From: Veillonella sp. KGMB01456
Lineage (GTDB): Bacteria > Bacillota > Negativicutes > Veillonellales > Veillonellaceae
Reading direction: 5' to 3'
Length of the DNA stretch: 64,000 nucleotides
Assembly (NCBI RefSeq): GCF_023051165.1
Contig: NZ_JALKIG010000005.1
Coordinates: 1-64,000 of the forward strand
The position numbers and the translations under genes are program-made. This document shows positions 17,115-25,904 of the stretch, one piece after another. The first letter of the stretch is position 1. Each line of letters begins with the position of its first letter. Under the pieces are notes generated by a model, which was not told the origin of the DNA, did not search any database, and saw only the letters and a list, made by a program, of their open reading frames with translations.

Positions 17115-18551
17115 ATGAGCATAGAGAAAACCCCTCATACGACTCACGGCTCACGCTCTCACGGAACTACACGGTCGCGCAGTCATCAACATCAAATAAA
17201 ACATGATAAACACTGCTCCCGAGGTCCTTCGGAGTTTCAAATTATGTGCGAACCTTTTGTAGCCATTCACCGCAAAATGGAACTCCTCCTTGATTACGGT
17301 CAGTTGCTCATGCAAAACGGCGCTAACACCAATCACATTCAACGTGATATGATGCGCGCCGCCTCTTACATGGGCATTCCACCTCAATTTGTTCATATTC
17401 ACATAACCTATATGACCTTAATGTTGAATATAAATGACGAAAAACACTCGTATACGGTTTTTCGCAAAACACCGTTACACGGTGTGAATATGACCATTCT
17501 TTCAACCCTTTCTAAATTAACCTGGAAGGCCATTGAAAATAATTACAGTCTTGATGAATTCGAAGATCATTTGAAAACGATTAAGGCCGCACCGCCTAAA
17601 TATCCGACGCCCCTACTCGGTCTGGCAGCGGGTCTTGCGTGCGGTGCTTTCAGCATTTTATTCGGTGCCACTTGGTTAGCCGCTTTAGTAACCGTCATCT
17701 GTGCGGTCATCGGTTTTATAACCCGCTACATTTGTCATCACTATCAAATCAACTTTTATTTTGGCATCGTAGCGGCCTCCTTTGCCGCTACTTTTACAGC
17801 CAATCTGATTAATACAACCTTTGACTCAGGCAGCATCGTATATGCTATGGTCAGTTGTACCCTCTTTCTGATTCCCGGCGTTCCTCTGATCAACGCCGTA
17901 GACGATATGATTAATAACCATATTGTATCCGGAATGACCAGGGCCATGCATACGCTTTTAATTGTTAGCAGCATGTCCGTCGGTATCGCCATGGCTCTAT
18001 ATTTCGACCACGTCTCCACCTTTACCCACCTAAATATTACACCGGTTGTAGTAACACCGATTCAGGCCATCGCCGCTGCAATAGGTGCGGTAAGTTTTGC
18101 CACTATTTTTAATACACCGTATCGGCTACTTTGGATAATCGCTATAGGCGGTACCATCAGCGTCATTACACGAAATATACTCATAGTTGATTTCGGTTTT
18201 ACCATCGTTGGCGCCAGTTTTGTGGCATCCGCTATCATTGGTTTGCTAGCCTTAAAAACATATAAATTATTGCGAACGGCGCCTTTGATTTTATCTATTC
18301 CGTCCGTAATTCCGCTGATTCCGGGCGTACTCTTATATCGTTTCTTGTTCGGCTTACTGACTATTAATTCCCTTACACCGGATAACCTGCTATTCGCCTT
18401 GCGCAGCGGGATTACCGGGGTCTTCACAATAATTTGTATTGCCATCGGCGTAGCCATTGCCCATATTATTGCCAGAAGTTATTTGGATCGCAAAAAGGAG
18501 ATTTCTTTGCACAAAGCGCTTCGCGAACGGCAGAAATCGCTCTCGGAATAA
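17115..18551 (+). CDS. Threonine/serine exporter family (ThrE-like) membrane protein
   Basis: A 478-aa protein with the full ThrE layout: an N-terminal DUF1212 domain (about 50-300; HRKMELLLDYGQLLMQNGANTNH at its front, given here only in part: LLDYGQLLMQNGANT) and a C-terminal ThrE_2-like domain, with about ten transmembrane helices from residue 170 on. Family members export threonine and serine; the substrate here is an inference. The first 40 residues are unusual, rich in His, Ser, Arg and Thr (seven His between 8 and 33). AAAGGACTAATTCT precedes the ATG. It is the only plus-strand gene in the first 55 kb and is divergent from mraZ. Confidence 0.85.
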   Translation: MSIEKTPHTTHGSRSHGTTRSRSHQHQIKHDKHCSRGPSEFQIMCEPFVAIHRKMELLLDYGQLLMQNGANTNHIQRDMMRAASYMGIPPQFVHIHITYMTLMLNINDEKHSYTVFRKTPLHGVNMTILSTLSKLTWKAIENNYSLDEFEDHLKTIKAAPPKYPTPLLGLAAGLACGAFSILFGATWLAALVTVICAVIGFITRYICHHYQINFYFGIVAASFAATFTANLINTTFDSGSIVYAMVSCTLFLIPGVPLINAVDDMINNHIVSGMTRAMHTLLIVSSMSVGIAMALYFDHVSTFTHLNITPVVVTPIQAIAAAIGAVSFATIFNTPYRLLWIIAIGGTISVITRNILIVDFGFTIVGASFVASAIIGLLALKTYKLLRTAPLILSIPSVIPLIPGVLLYRFLFGLLTINSLTPDNLLFALRSGITGVFTIICIAIGVAIAHIIARSYLDRKKEISLHKALRERQKSLSE

Positions 18552-18856
18552 AAATTGCCCGCCTCAGTTCTCAACTAATGGCACTCGGCTATTAACTGTT
18601 TAAGAATAAAAAATAGCACTTTTATAGGCTTGGTTTTTCTACGAAAAAAGACCCTATGGAGGCGATATATTTTTTATATAGAATTATCATACAGCAACAG
18701 CCGTAGTGCCATTTTAGTTCGAGATTCTACGACACGAGCAATTTTTATTCATATCGTGACCTTCTTGCCGGAAACAAGAAGCGCCTTTGAGGCAAAGAAA
18801 TCGGGAGTGGAGGAATATGGGGGATATAAAAAATAAAGGACTGTGCTGTTTTAGGT
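18552..18856. other. Intergenic region without recognised gene
   Basis: No credible gene is seen. A 68-codon plus frame (18630-18836) begins with TTG and has no ribosome binding site. An imperfect hairpin at about 18624-18657 (ATAGG...CCTAT with complementary T- and A-rich arms) has no T run after it. It could be decayed sequence or hold a small RNA; nothing decides. Confidence 0.4.
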
Positions 18857-18889
18857 AAAAAAAAAGGCGCTCACGATTTGTGAACGCCT
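18857..18889 (-). terminator. Terminator of the thioredoxin gene
   Basis: GGCGCTCAC (18866-18874) pairs with GTGAACGCC (18880-18888) around a 5-nt loop with one mismatch. On the minus strand a run of nine T follows (18857-18865). Confidence 0.9.
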
Positions 18890-18927
18890 CTTTCGCATAG
18901 TTTGGATTACTATTTTTTGTTATTAAA

Positions 18928-19248
18928 TTATAACTGAGCTTCGATAGCTGCTTTTAATTCGTTTTGTGGAATGTAACCGATTTTACGGTCTACTACTTCA
19001 CCGTTTTTAATAATAGCGAATGTAGGCAATACTTCAATGCTGAATTCTTTAGCTAATTCTACAACTTCGTCAGTGTTAACTTTAGCGAATACAACTTTGT
19101 CGCCCAATTCTTCAGACAAAGCTTCGAAAATTGGCATCATGCGTACGCAGTAACCGCACCATGGAGCCCAGAAGTCCACGATTGCTACTTCTTTAGAAGT
19201 TACGGTATCTTTAAAGTTTGCTACTGTTAATTCTGTTACGTTTGCCAT
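18928..19248 (-). CDS. trxA: Thioredoxin with WCGYC active site
   Basis: A 106-aa single-domain thioredoxin, a cytoplasmic disulfide reductase. The fold is clear: VDFWAPWCGYC at 25-34, the conserved cis-Pro in VLPTFAI, and a C-terminal helix. The active site is CGYC (31-34), not the canonical CGPC; the residue between the cysteines tunes redox potential, so this protein may be less reducing than standard TrxA. The start follows GGAGGTTATTTAACT. No thioredoxin reductase gene lies nearby. It is monocistronic, ended by the strong terminator at 18857-18889. Confidence 0.93.
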   Translation of the reverse strand: MANVTELTVANFKDTVTSKEVAIVDFWAPWCGYCVRMMPIFEALSEELGDKVVFAKVNTDEVVELAKEFSIEVLPTFAIIKNGEVVDRKIGYIPQNELKAAIEAQL

Positions 19249-19344
19249 AGTTAAATAACCTCCTAAATCAACAAATTTACAAATTGTTGAAAATAAATAT
19301 CAATATATGTGTTAATTATATTAAACTACAAATTTAGTTGCCGG

Positions 19345-19716
19345 TCAAATCTGAACTAAAACACAGTCCTGAATAACTTCAAAACCAAGCTCATTGGCCT
19401 TAGCCACTACGGCCGGTTTATCAGCGCCCGGTTGCAACCAAACTACCGAAATCCCCAGCTTTTGGCAATCCTCCAAAGCCTGTAAACCTACAGCCTCGGG
19501 AACAACAAAGTCCACTACTTCGGGAACTTCCGGTAAATCGTGAAGTGACGCATAACAAGTGGCGCCATCAATCTCATTTACATTAGGGTTCACCGGATAT
19601 ACTTTGTATCCGTGATCACGCAAACAAGCGTATATTTTATAGCCGAATTTTTCTTTACGGCTTGTTGCGCCCAGTACTGCCCAAACTTTTTTAGTCAGTG
19701 CTTCTTTTGGTGTCAT
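19345..19716 (-). CDS. CoA-binding domain protein (YccU-like)
   Basis: A 123-aa single Rossmann-like CoA_binding domain: VWAVLGATSRKEKFGYK at the front, VYPVNPN and VVWLQPGA. The fold is that of the CoA-binding part of succinyl-CoA synthetase alpha, but without a catalytic domain; its cellular role is not established. It stands between gluQ and trxA and is read in the same direction, 26 nt after gluQ. Confidence 0.85.
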   Translation of the reverse strand: MTPKEALTKKVWAVLGATSRKEKFGYKIYACLRDHGYKVYPVNPNVNEIDGATCYASLHDLPEVPEVVDFVVPEAVGLQALEDCQKLGISVVWLQPGADKPAVVAKANELGFEVIQDCVLVQI

Positions 19717-19742
19717 CCTATCACCTCAACTCTCTATATTCA

Positions 19743-20828
19743 TTATATCAAAACATCGAAATTTGTCAATTTAATTTGAGGTTTTTTTAGATAATTATTA
19801 TCAAGACTACAATTCAACAAAGTTTCCCATGTGAGCCCTCCGAATTTGTCTGTTTGAGATGATGAAACTAGTCCTGCCGCCAATGCCAAATGCCCTAAAA
19901 TCATAGACGCACTATAGCCGCTCATTCTCAATTCACGCAAGGTTATACTCTGCTGCCTTTTTGATAATCGATAGCCTTCCTCATCAACAATTAACGGCGC
20001 ATGTGCATAGTGCGGTACCTTGGCACCCAGGCACTCATAGAGCCACAATTGACCGGCCACAGCCGGTAATAAATCATAACCGCGCACAATATGGGTAATG
20101 CCCATGGCTATATCATCCATAACAACGGCTAAATTATAGGCGAACATGCCGTCAGCGCGACGAACAATAAAATCATCTTGCGCCGGAATAAGTTCTTCCC
20201 GCTGCGAACCTTGCCAAAAATCAGTAAATTCATACAATCGTGGTTCTACTTTCATGCGCCACGAAGGATTCTTCCGCTCACCTAAAGTCTGCCGTTCCCC
20301 TTCACTCAAGTGGCGGCAACGACCATCATAATGAGCAATTCCTTCATGACCATGCGGAGCCGATGCAATGCTCTGCAAGCGCGCTCGATTACAGTAACAG
20401 GGGTACACAAGCCCCGATTCTTGCCATTTAGCAATCTGTGCCTCATAGAGAGGATACCGTTCACTTTGCCAATACGATTCATGGGGACCGCCTACGCGTG
20501 GGCCTTCATCCCAAGTCAGGCCAAACCATTCTAAATCATCCAGTAAATCTTCCCCATACTGTCTTTTAGCGCGCTGTATGTCGATATCTTCCATGCGCAA
20601 AACAAAGGTACCTTGTTGCTGTTTCACCTGTAGCCACGACAGCATGGCAATCCACAAATTACCTAAATGAAGATGTCCCGTCGGGCTTGGCGCAAATCGT
20701 CCTTTCATAGGACTAATCAGTGTATCACTCATAGAACTAATCAGTGTATCACTCATAGGCCTAATTGTCGTACCATTTGCTGTATCAACATTACCGCCAT
20801 TATCTGTGTCAATTACGATGTCACTCAT
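19743..20828 (-). CDS. gluQ: Glutamyl-Q tRNA(Asp) synthetase
   Basis: A truncated glutamyl-tRNA synthetase paralogue that attaches glutamate to queuosine at position 34 of tRNA(Asp). RFAPSPTGHLHLGN carries the HIGH-class motif (about 44-57), RLSKRQQS is the KMSKS-like loop, and CYC...CRH form the zinc site; no anticodon-binding domain is present. The ATG at 20828 overlaps the stop of the ABC-F gene (ATGA), which favours this start (361 aa). The catalytic core begins only at residue 41; before it MSDTLIS occurs twice in tandem, giving several possible internal starts. Confidence 0.9.
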   Translation of the reverse strand: MSDIVIDTDNGGNVDTANGTTIRPMSDTLISSMSDTLISPMKGRFAPSPTGHLHLGNLWIAMLSWLQVKQQQGTFVLRMEDIDIQRAKRQYGEDLLDDLEWFGLTWDEGPRVGGPHESYWQSERYPLYEAQIAKWQESGLVYPCYCNRARLQSIASAPHGHEGIAHYDGRCRHLSEGERQTLGERKNPSWRMKVEPRLYEFTDFWQGSQREELIPAQDDFIVRRADGMFAYNLAVVMDDIAMGITHIVRGYDLLPAVAGQLWLYECLGAKVPHYAHAPLIVDEEGYRLSKRQQSITLRELRMSGYSASMILGHLALAAGLVSSSQTDKFGGLTWETLLNCSLDNNYLKKPQIKLTNFDVLI

Positions 20829-22795
20829 TGTGCCAATTGCTCCCAAATTTCATAGAGTTCAGCCAATCTTTTATTGGTAGCTTCCATTTGAGCCGCCGTT
20901 TCTGCCATGGCTTCCGCATCTTCCTGTAAAGCGGGATTTTGTATTTGAACTTCGTACATTTTCAGCGTAGCTTCCAAACGGGCAATTTCGGTTTCCGTTT
21001 CTTCCAATTTCTTGGCTTGCATATAGGAGTTTAGCTTTTTATCTCCGGAACCTTCGTTACCACTTGTACTGCCGGTATTTTTAGCTTCATTCGAATCCAC
21101 CCTGTCGGTCGAGTTCGTATCGTCATTATTGTTGCTGTTGCGTTTATTACTGCTCGAACGTTCTTTATTTTGACCACTTTGTTCAGCTGCCAAGGCGGCC
21201 AAATCCTGCTGTTCTTTGAGCTTCGCCTTATAGTAGCTGTAATTGCCAAGGTATTCTTCCACGCCTTCCGGCTCTAACACCAAGGTCCGTTTGGCCACTT
21301 TATCCAAGAAATACCGGTCATGGGACACAACCAGTAATGTGCCGGTAAAGTTCATCAAAGCCTCTTCCACCACTTCGCGCGTCGGAATATCTAAATGGTT
21401 GGTCGGTTCGTCAAGAATTAAGAAATTATTGCCTTGTAAAAACAAAATCAATAAACTTAAGCGAGCCCGTTCACCACCGGACAAATCACGAATTTCCTTG
21501 AAAACGTCATCCCCTTGGAACAAAAACATGCCCAGTACATTACGGGCTTTTTCCTCACTATAGTTAAAATGACTCATAATTTCATCAATCGGCGTCCAAG
21601 CAGGATGTAATTCTTCGTGTTCCTGTGAAAAATACCCCACCGATACACGGCTGCCGATATCGATAAAACCCGCTTCCGGTGTCAATTCACCGGTAATAGC
21701 TTTTAATAAAGTGGATTTTCCGGCGCCGTTCGGCCCGATTAAGGCCACCGCTTCCCCGCGACGAATCATAAAGGACACATCCTCTACAATATCGCGCTCG
21801 CCGTAGGATAAAAATAACTCTTCCACCGTCAGCACTTTATCGGCGCTGAATTCCGCTTTAGGAAATCTAAACTTCAATGTCTGTGAAGTTTCCGGCGCAT
21901 CCAAACGCTCCAAACGATTCAACTGCGACTGGCGGCCTCTGGCCATTTTAGATTTAATCCCGGCGCGGTACTTATCGATATACTCTTCCGTTTTGCGAAT
22001 ATATTCCTGTTGCTTCTCATAGGCGTTTTGCTGCGCCTTATGTTGAGCTTCACGCTGCTCCACATAACGACTGTAATTACCACGATAGCTGGTTGCCTTA
22101 TGATGCTCCAATTCAACAATACGCGTCGTTACACGATCAAGGAAATAACGGTCATGGCTGATAATTAAGATACCGCCGCCGTAAGAGCTCAAATAATTTT
22201 CCAACCATTCCAACATATCCATATCCAAATGGTTAGTCGGTTCATCCAAAAATAAAAAATCAGGGCGCCGAACTAAAGCTTTTGCCAAATTAATACGTGT
22301 TTTTTGCCCACCGGAAAATTCAGACACAGATTTCGTTAAATCTTCATCGGAAAAACCAAGGCCGTAGGCAATGCGGCGACTTTGGGCCTCATAATCATAA
22401 CCACCAAGCCAATCTAAACGGTCCTGAATGCGGGCGAGCTGTTTGAGCAAACTTTCATCATGAGGATTCGTTTCAAGCTTCGCCGATACTTCCTGTAATT
22501 GTTGTTCCCAATATTGCACATCGGCAAAGGCTTTTTGAATTTCAATAGCTAAACTGTCGTCCCCTAAATTGATATCCTGCTGCAAATAACCGATTGTAGT
22601 AGCACTATCTTTGACAACCTGACCTTCATCATATTCTTCAATGCCCAACAGGCATTTCATGAGCGTCGATTTGCCAGCCCCGTTAGGGCCCACCAAGCCG
22701 ACACGCTCACCATGTTTTATTTCAAAGGATACTTTGTTAAACACTTGGCGCACGCCAAATGATTTACTTAATCCTATTACGCGGATTTGTTCCAT
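20825..22795 (-). CDS. ABC-F type ATPase
   Basis: A 656-aa soluble protein with two ATP-binding cassettes and no membrane domain. Walker A is GPNGAGKST at 36-44 and again near 347; the two LSGGE-like signatures (FSGGQKTR, LSGGERARLS) and FLDEPTNHLD/ILDEPTNHLD are present. The inter-domain linker is followed by a C-terminal extension with an Asn/Ser-rich stretch and a coiled coil (about 590-656), as in YdiF/Uup-type members. ABC-F proteins act on the ribosome; whether this one is a housekeeping or antibiotic-protection type cannot be told. GGAGGCTTAGAGG precedes the ATG. Confidence 0.9.
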   Translation of the reverse strand: MEQIRVIGLSKSFGVRQVFNKVSFEIKHGERVGLVGPNGAGKSTLMKCLLGIEEYDEGQVVKDSATTIGYLQQDINLGDDSLAIEIQKAFADVQYWEQQLQEVSAKLETNPHDESLLKQLARIQDRLDWLGGYDYEAQSRRIAYGLGFSDEDLTKSVSEFSGGQKTRINLAKALVRRPDFLFLDEPTNHLDMDMLEWLENYLSSYGGGILIISHDRYFLDRVTTRIVELEHHKATSYRGNYSRYVEQREAQHKAQQNAYEKQQEYIRKTEEYIDKYRAGIKSKMARGRQSQLNRLERLDAPETSQTLKFRFPKAEFSADKVLTVEELFLSYGERDIVEDVSFMIRRGEAVALIGPNGAGKSTLLKAITGELTPEAGFIDIGSRVSVGYFSQEHEELHPAWTPIDEIMSHFNYSEEKARNVLGMFLFQGDDVFKEIRDLSGGERARLSLLILFLQGNNFLILDEPTNHLDIPTREVVEEALMNFTGTLLVVSHDRYFLDKVAKRTLVLEPEGVEEYLGNYSYYKAKLKEQQDLAALAAEQSGQNKERSSSNKRNSNNNDDTNSTDRVDSNEAKNTGSTSGNEGSGDKKLNSYMQAKKLEETETEIARLEATLKMYEVQIQNPALQEDAEAMAETAAQMEATNKRLAELYEIWEQLAQ

Positions 22796-22834
22796 CCTCT
22801 AAGCCTCCGTTCAATCATATACTCTTCTATTATA

Positions 22835-24025
22835 TCATAGAGGAATGTCCGTTGGCGCCTCCACAGTGTCAGCTTTTACAAAAATACACAATTCAACACT
22901 GTCCTTGGTCTTACGGGCATGTTGAAATAATTTTCCCAATAAAGGAATATCGCCGAGGAGCGGAATTTTTGAAAACTGTTTCCTTTCTCGATTATCCATA
23001 AGGCCGCCGATGACGAGGATTTCGCCGGGCTGTAAGTGAACCCTCGTATGTGCCTCGCGCGTGGTAATACGATAAGCTTTCAGTTCCGAAACCATGGCGG
23101 GACTGCTCACTTCCGCATGAATATCCGCTTCAATACTGTTATCTTCCGTCACAAACGGTGTGCACGTAAGACGAATCCCCGCCTCTTCATAGCGTGTAGT
23201 GATGCGGCTTTCCGTGCCGTCTTTCACCTCTTCCAGCACGGGAATCCGGTCCCCTATTAAAATCTTCGCTTCTTCACCATTCACCGCCATAATAGAAGGT
23301 CTCGCAATTAAGACTGTTTTATTATTTGTTTGCTGCGCACTCAATTCCGGTTTAAACCAAAATGTATAAGGCGTACCTTCCGGAGCTCGACCAAATTGAA
23401 TGCCCCCATAAGAGTTTGTATCATCCTTATTACGCCCGGTCAAACTCTGCCAGGACCATTTTATGCCCGTTTCTTTTACAAAATTATGCTCAATGGCTAC
23501 AACGGCTACTTCTAAGCGAATTTGTTTGGGGCTTATATCCAGCATGGGTAGAATATCATGAACCTGTCGCAACTGAGCCGCCGTGCCATAGACCATAACC
23601 TGATTACTTCCTTTTACCACCTTGATATTCTTCTCCGACACAATGGCAACCAAGGCATCGCCTAAGGCCTTCGGCGAAATATGTCGAGGTGTTAAAACTT
23701 CGGCCACGCGCGCATCTTTATCCCCCATGCCTTGACCATCCACAATCCAGAGCCCGTCCGATTCATACAAACTGAAATGCTTTATCGCCGCCAAGCGCTT
23801 TATTGCGGCAATACCGCTTGTTTCATTAAGGCGTATCGATACGGTTCCTTGCAACGTTTCCGTACCGGTAATGGCAATGCCCTCACTGCGTGCGATGGAC
23901 TGCACTAAACTACTCAAATTGCTGTTATTTACCGTCATAGACAAAGCGGCCACCGATTCGCCGCAAAGATGAAATTGTACGATAACAGCCAAAACTGTTA
24001 AAACCCTTAATACGCTAACTAACAT
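22835..24025 (-). CDS. Secretin-family protein (type II/IV pilus PilQ/GspD-like)
   Basis: A 396-aa exported protein: signal sequence (1-27), a secretin/TonB short N-terminal domain (about 29-95), an N1-like ring domain (about 105-165) and a C-terminal secretin domain with IPVLEEV, PGEILVIGGLMDNRE and IPLLGDIPLLGKLF. These are the features of multimeric outer-membrane gates of type II secretion and type IV pili/DNA uptake. It is small compared with full-length PilQ/GspD. Apart from the gene before it, none of the other parts of such machines is in the window. RBS is AAGGGAGTAATATAGGG. Confidence 0.85.
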   Translation of the reverse strand: MLVSVLRVLTVLAVIVQFHLCGESVAALSMTVNNSNLSSLVQSIARSEGIAITGTETLQGTVSIRLNETSGIAAIKRLAAIKHFSLYESDGLWIVDGQGMGDKDARVAEVLTPRHISPKALGDALVAIVSEKNIKVVKGSNQVMVYGTAAQLRQVHDILPMLDISPKQIRLEVAVVAIEHNFVKETGIKWSWQSLTGRNKDDTNSYGGIQFGRAPEGTPYTFWFKPELSAQQTNNKTVLIARPSIMAVNGEEAKILIGDRIPVLEEVKDGTESRITTRYEEAGIRLTCTPFVTEDNSIEADIHAEVSSPAMVSELKAYRITTREAHTRVHLQPGEILVIGGLMDNRERKQFSKIPLLGDIPLLGKLFQHARKTKDSVELCIFVKADTVEAPTDIPL

Positions 24026-24051
24026 CCCTATATTACTCCCTTACCCCAGAC

Positions 24052-24807
24052 TTATTCCACATATAACCAACGACTGCCACCGGCGCCACTTATTAAAACT
24101 GCATGGTCCGCTATCTGTTTCACTGTCACACCACGCGGTCCCTCGCCAACACCATAGCAACCTTCGCTGCCATCGTTTGTCAAAATCGCCATCGGCGTGG
24201 GGCCCGTGATAATACCGGTGACTTTTATATCAGTCATAGAATTTTGCCGATTCCCATAGCTCCCCTTACTTTCCGTACCGGATCCGCCGGTATAAGCCCC
24301 GCCACTGCGACCATAATTGTTACCACTATATTCGGCATAATTATTTGTGCGCCGGCCCCTATTAGAACCATTCACATATGAAGTGTTGAATGTATCAGTT
24401 TGCCCATAACTATTACCTATACCGGGATTTCCCGACCTTCCCTTTTGTGCGATTTGAGGCGCACCGGCTATGACTGTGCTATCCTCATTTAACAGCAAAT
24501 GCGTAAACGGATCATCTAGCGGGTGACCTCTTAAAACACCGGCTAAGCTAATTACCGGTGCTACAAATGTACCTTCGTTTTTACCCTTCCCAATAGCCCC
24601 GCCACGGCCTTCTTTAGCGTCTAAACTCACAGTTTTAGACGATGAATCAGGTGCCGCATTATCCGCTGCCAAATCACTTACCCTTGTCCACTGAGATGTA
24701 TATAAACCATAGAGGCAAACGAGGCAAAATAAAAAGACCGCCCCGTACAAGAGGCGACCTTTCTTAATTAATAAATTTCGCATTTCTTGTAGAGACAGTC
24801 TATTCAT
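24052..24807 (-). CDS. PilP/GspC-like inner-membrane partner of the secretin
   Basis: A 251-aa protein with one N-terminal membrane helix (about 17-37), a long low-complexity Gly/Asn/Ser/Tyr-rich linker and a C-terminal domain of about 55 residues beginning DIKVTGIITGPTPMAIL, which resembles the homology region of GspC or PilP. Such proteins contact the secretin periplasmic domains. The start at 24807 (MNRLSLQEM) follows AAGGACTGTGATATT. It lies 16 nt after galE and 26 nt before the secretin gene. Function is inferred from layout and a weak domain match. Confidence 0.6.
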   Translation of the reverse strand: MNRLSLQEMRNLLIKKGRLLYGAVFLFCLVCLYGLYTSQWTRVSDLAADNAAPDSSSKTVSLDAKEGRGGAIGKGKNEGTFVAPVISLAGVLRGHPLDDPFTHLLLNEDSTVIAGAPQIAQKGRSGNPGIGNSYGQTDTFNTSYVNGSNRGRRTNNYAEYSGNNYGRSGGAYTGGSGTESKGSYGNRQNSMTDIKVTGIITGPTPMAILTNDGSEGCYGVGEGPRGVTVKQIADHAVLISGAGGSRWLYVE

Positions 24808-24823
24808 AATATCACAGTCCTTA

Positions 24824-25810
24824 TTATTTTTTATAACCGTTTGGATGGTTTTTGTGCCATTGCCAAGCATCACCGATAACCTGGGAGACCTCGCTGTGGA
24901 TCGGCTTCCAGCCTAAAACAGTTTGCGCTTTTTCAGAAGACGCAATCAAAGTGCCCGGATCACCGGCACGACGTTCGCCGATAACAACCGGGAAGTCTAC
25001 GCCGGTTACGGATTTAGTGGCATCTACAATTTCTTTTACACTGAAACCATTACCGGTTCCCAAGTTAAAATAATTAGATTCACCACCGTCGCGCAAATAT
25101 TCCATACTGAGAATATGGGCCGAAGCTAAATCGGTAACATGGATATAATCGCGCACACAAGTGCCGTCAGCCGTATCATAGTCAGTACCGAAAATTGAAA
25201 TATTGGCGCGCTTGCCTAAAGCAGCTTCCAAAATGAGGGGAATCAAATGTGTTTCCGGGGTATGATCTTCACCGATTTCACCGCTTTGGTCGGCACCCGC
25301 TGCATTAAAATAACGCAAAGCCACATAGCGCAGACCGTAAATATCACTATAATCGCGCAACATTTGTTCAATCATGAGCTTCGTACGACCGTATACATTA
25401 GTCGGAGCTAAACGTGCATCTTCTTTAATCGGTACAACTTCAGGTTCGCCATAAACGGCGGCAGTAGAGGAGAATACAAAATATTTGACACCGGCTTTAC
25501 GGACAGATTCAATGAGACGGAATGAACCTACTACATTGTTTTCATAATAAATCATAGGATCTTTCATGGATTCGCCAACCTGTGAATGAGCCGCAAAATG
25601 CATAACCCCTTCAATGCCTTTAGCCTTTAATACATCGGCTAAACCGGCATCAGCAATATCCATATTAATAAATTCAACGCCTTCCGGCAAAGATTCTACA
25701 TGACCACGCGATAAATTATCCAAAACAATTGGCGTATGACCTGCTTTTTGCAAAGCTCGCACAGTATGACTGCCGATATAGCCGGCTCCACCGGTAACCA
25801 AAATTTTCAT
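24824..25810 (-). CDS. galE: UDP-glucose 4-epimerase
   Basis: A short-chain dehydrogenase-type epimerase of 328 aa that interconverts UDP-Glc and UDP-Gal, likely for lipopolysaccharide or other surface sugars. NAD-binding GGAGYIGS (7-14), the SSTAAVYG Ser and the YGRTK Tyr/Lys pair form the catalytic triad; NYFNLGTGNGFSV is typical of GalE. RBS is AGGGAGGATTATT. It is followed closely by the secretin pair. Confidence 0.93.
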   Translation of the reverse strand: MKILVTGGAGYIGSHTVRALQKAGHTPIVLDNLSRGHVESLPEGVEFINMDIADAGLADVLKAKGIEGVMHFAAHSQVGESMKDPMIYYENNVVGSFRLIESVRKAGVKYFVFSSTAAVYGEPEVVPIKEDARLAPTNVYGRTKLMIEQMLRDYSDIYGLRYVALRYFNAAGADQSGEIGEDHTPETHLIPLILEAALGKRANISIFGTDYDTADGTCVRDYIHVTDLASAHILSMEYLRDGGESNYFNLGTGNGFSVKEIVDATKSVTGVDFPVVIGERRAGDPGTLIASSEKAQTVLGWKPIHSEVSQVIGDAWQWHKNHPNGYKK

Positions 25811-25904
25811 AATAATCCTCCCTAAATCGAAACTGCCACTGCTTGCCGCAACCTTTAATTATGTCCGCGAACGGGAAAGGATCGGCAAAAACTACATGAC
25901 CTGA

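Noticed and set aside
18630-18836. Possible small plus-strand gene after the ThrE gene
   Set aside because: TTG start without ribosome binding site, no recognisable domain; listed only as intergenic content.
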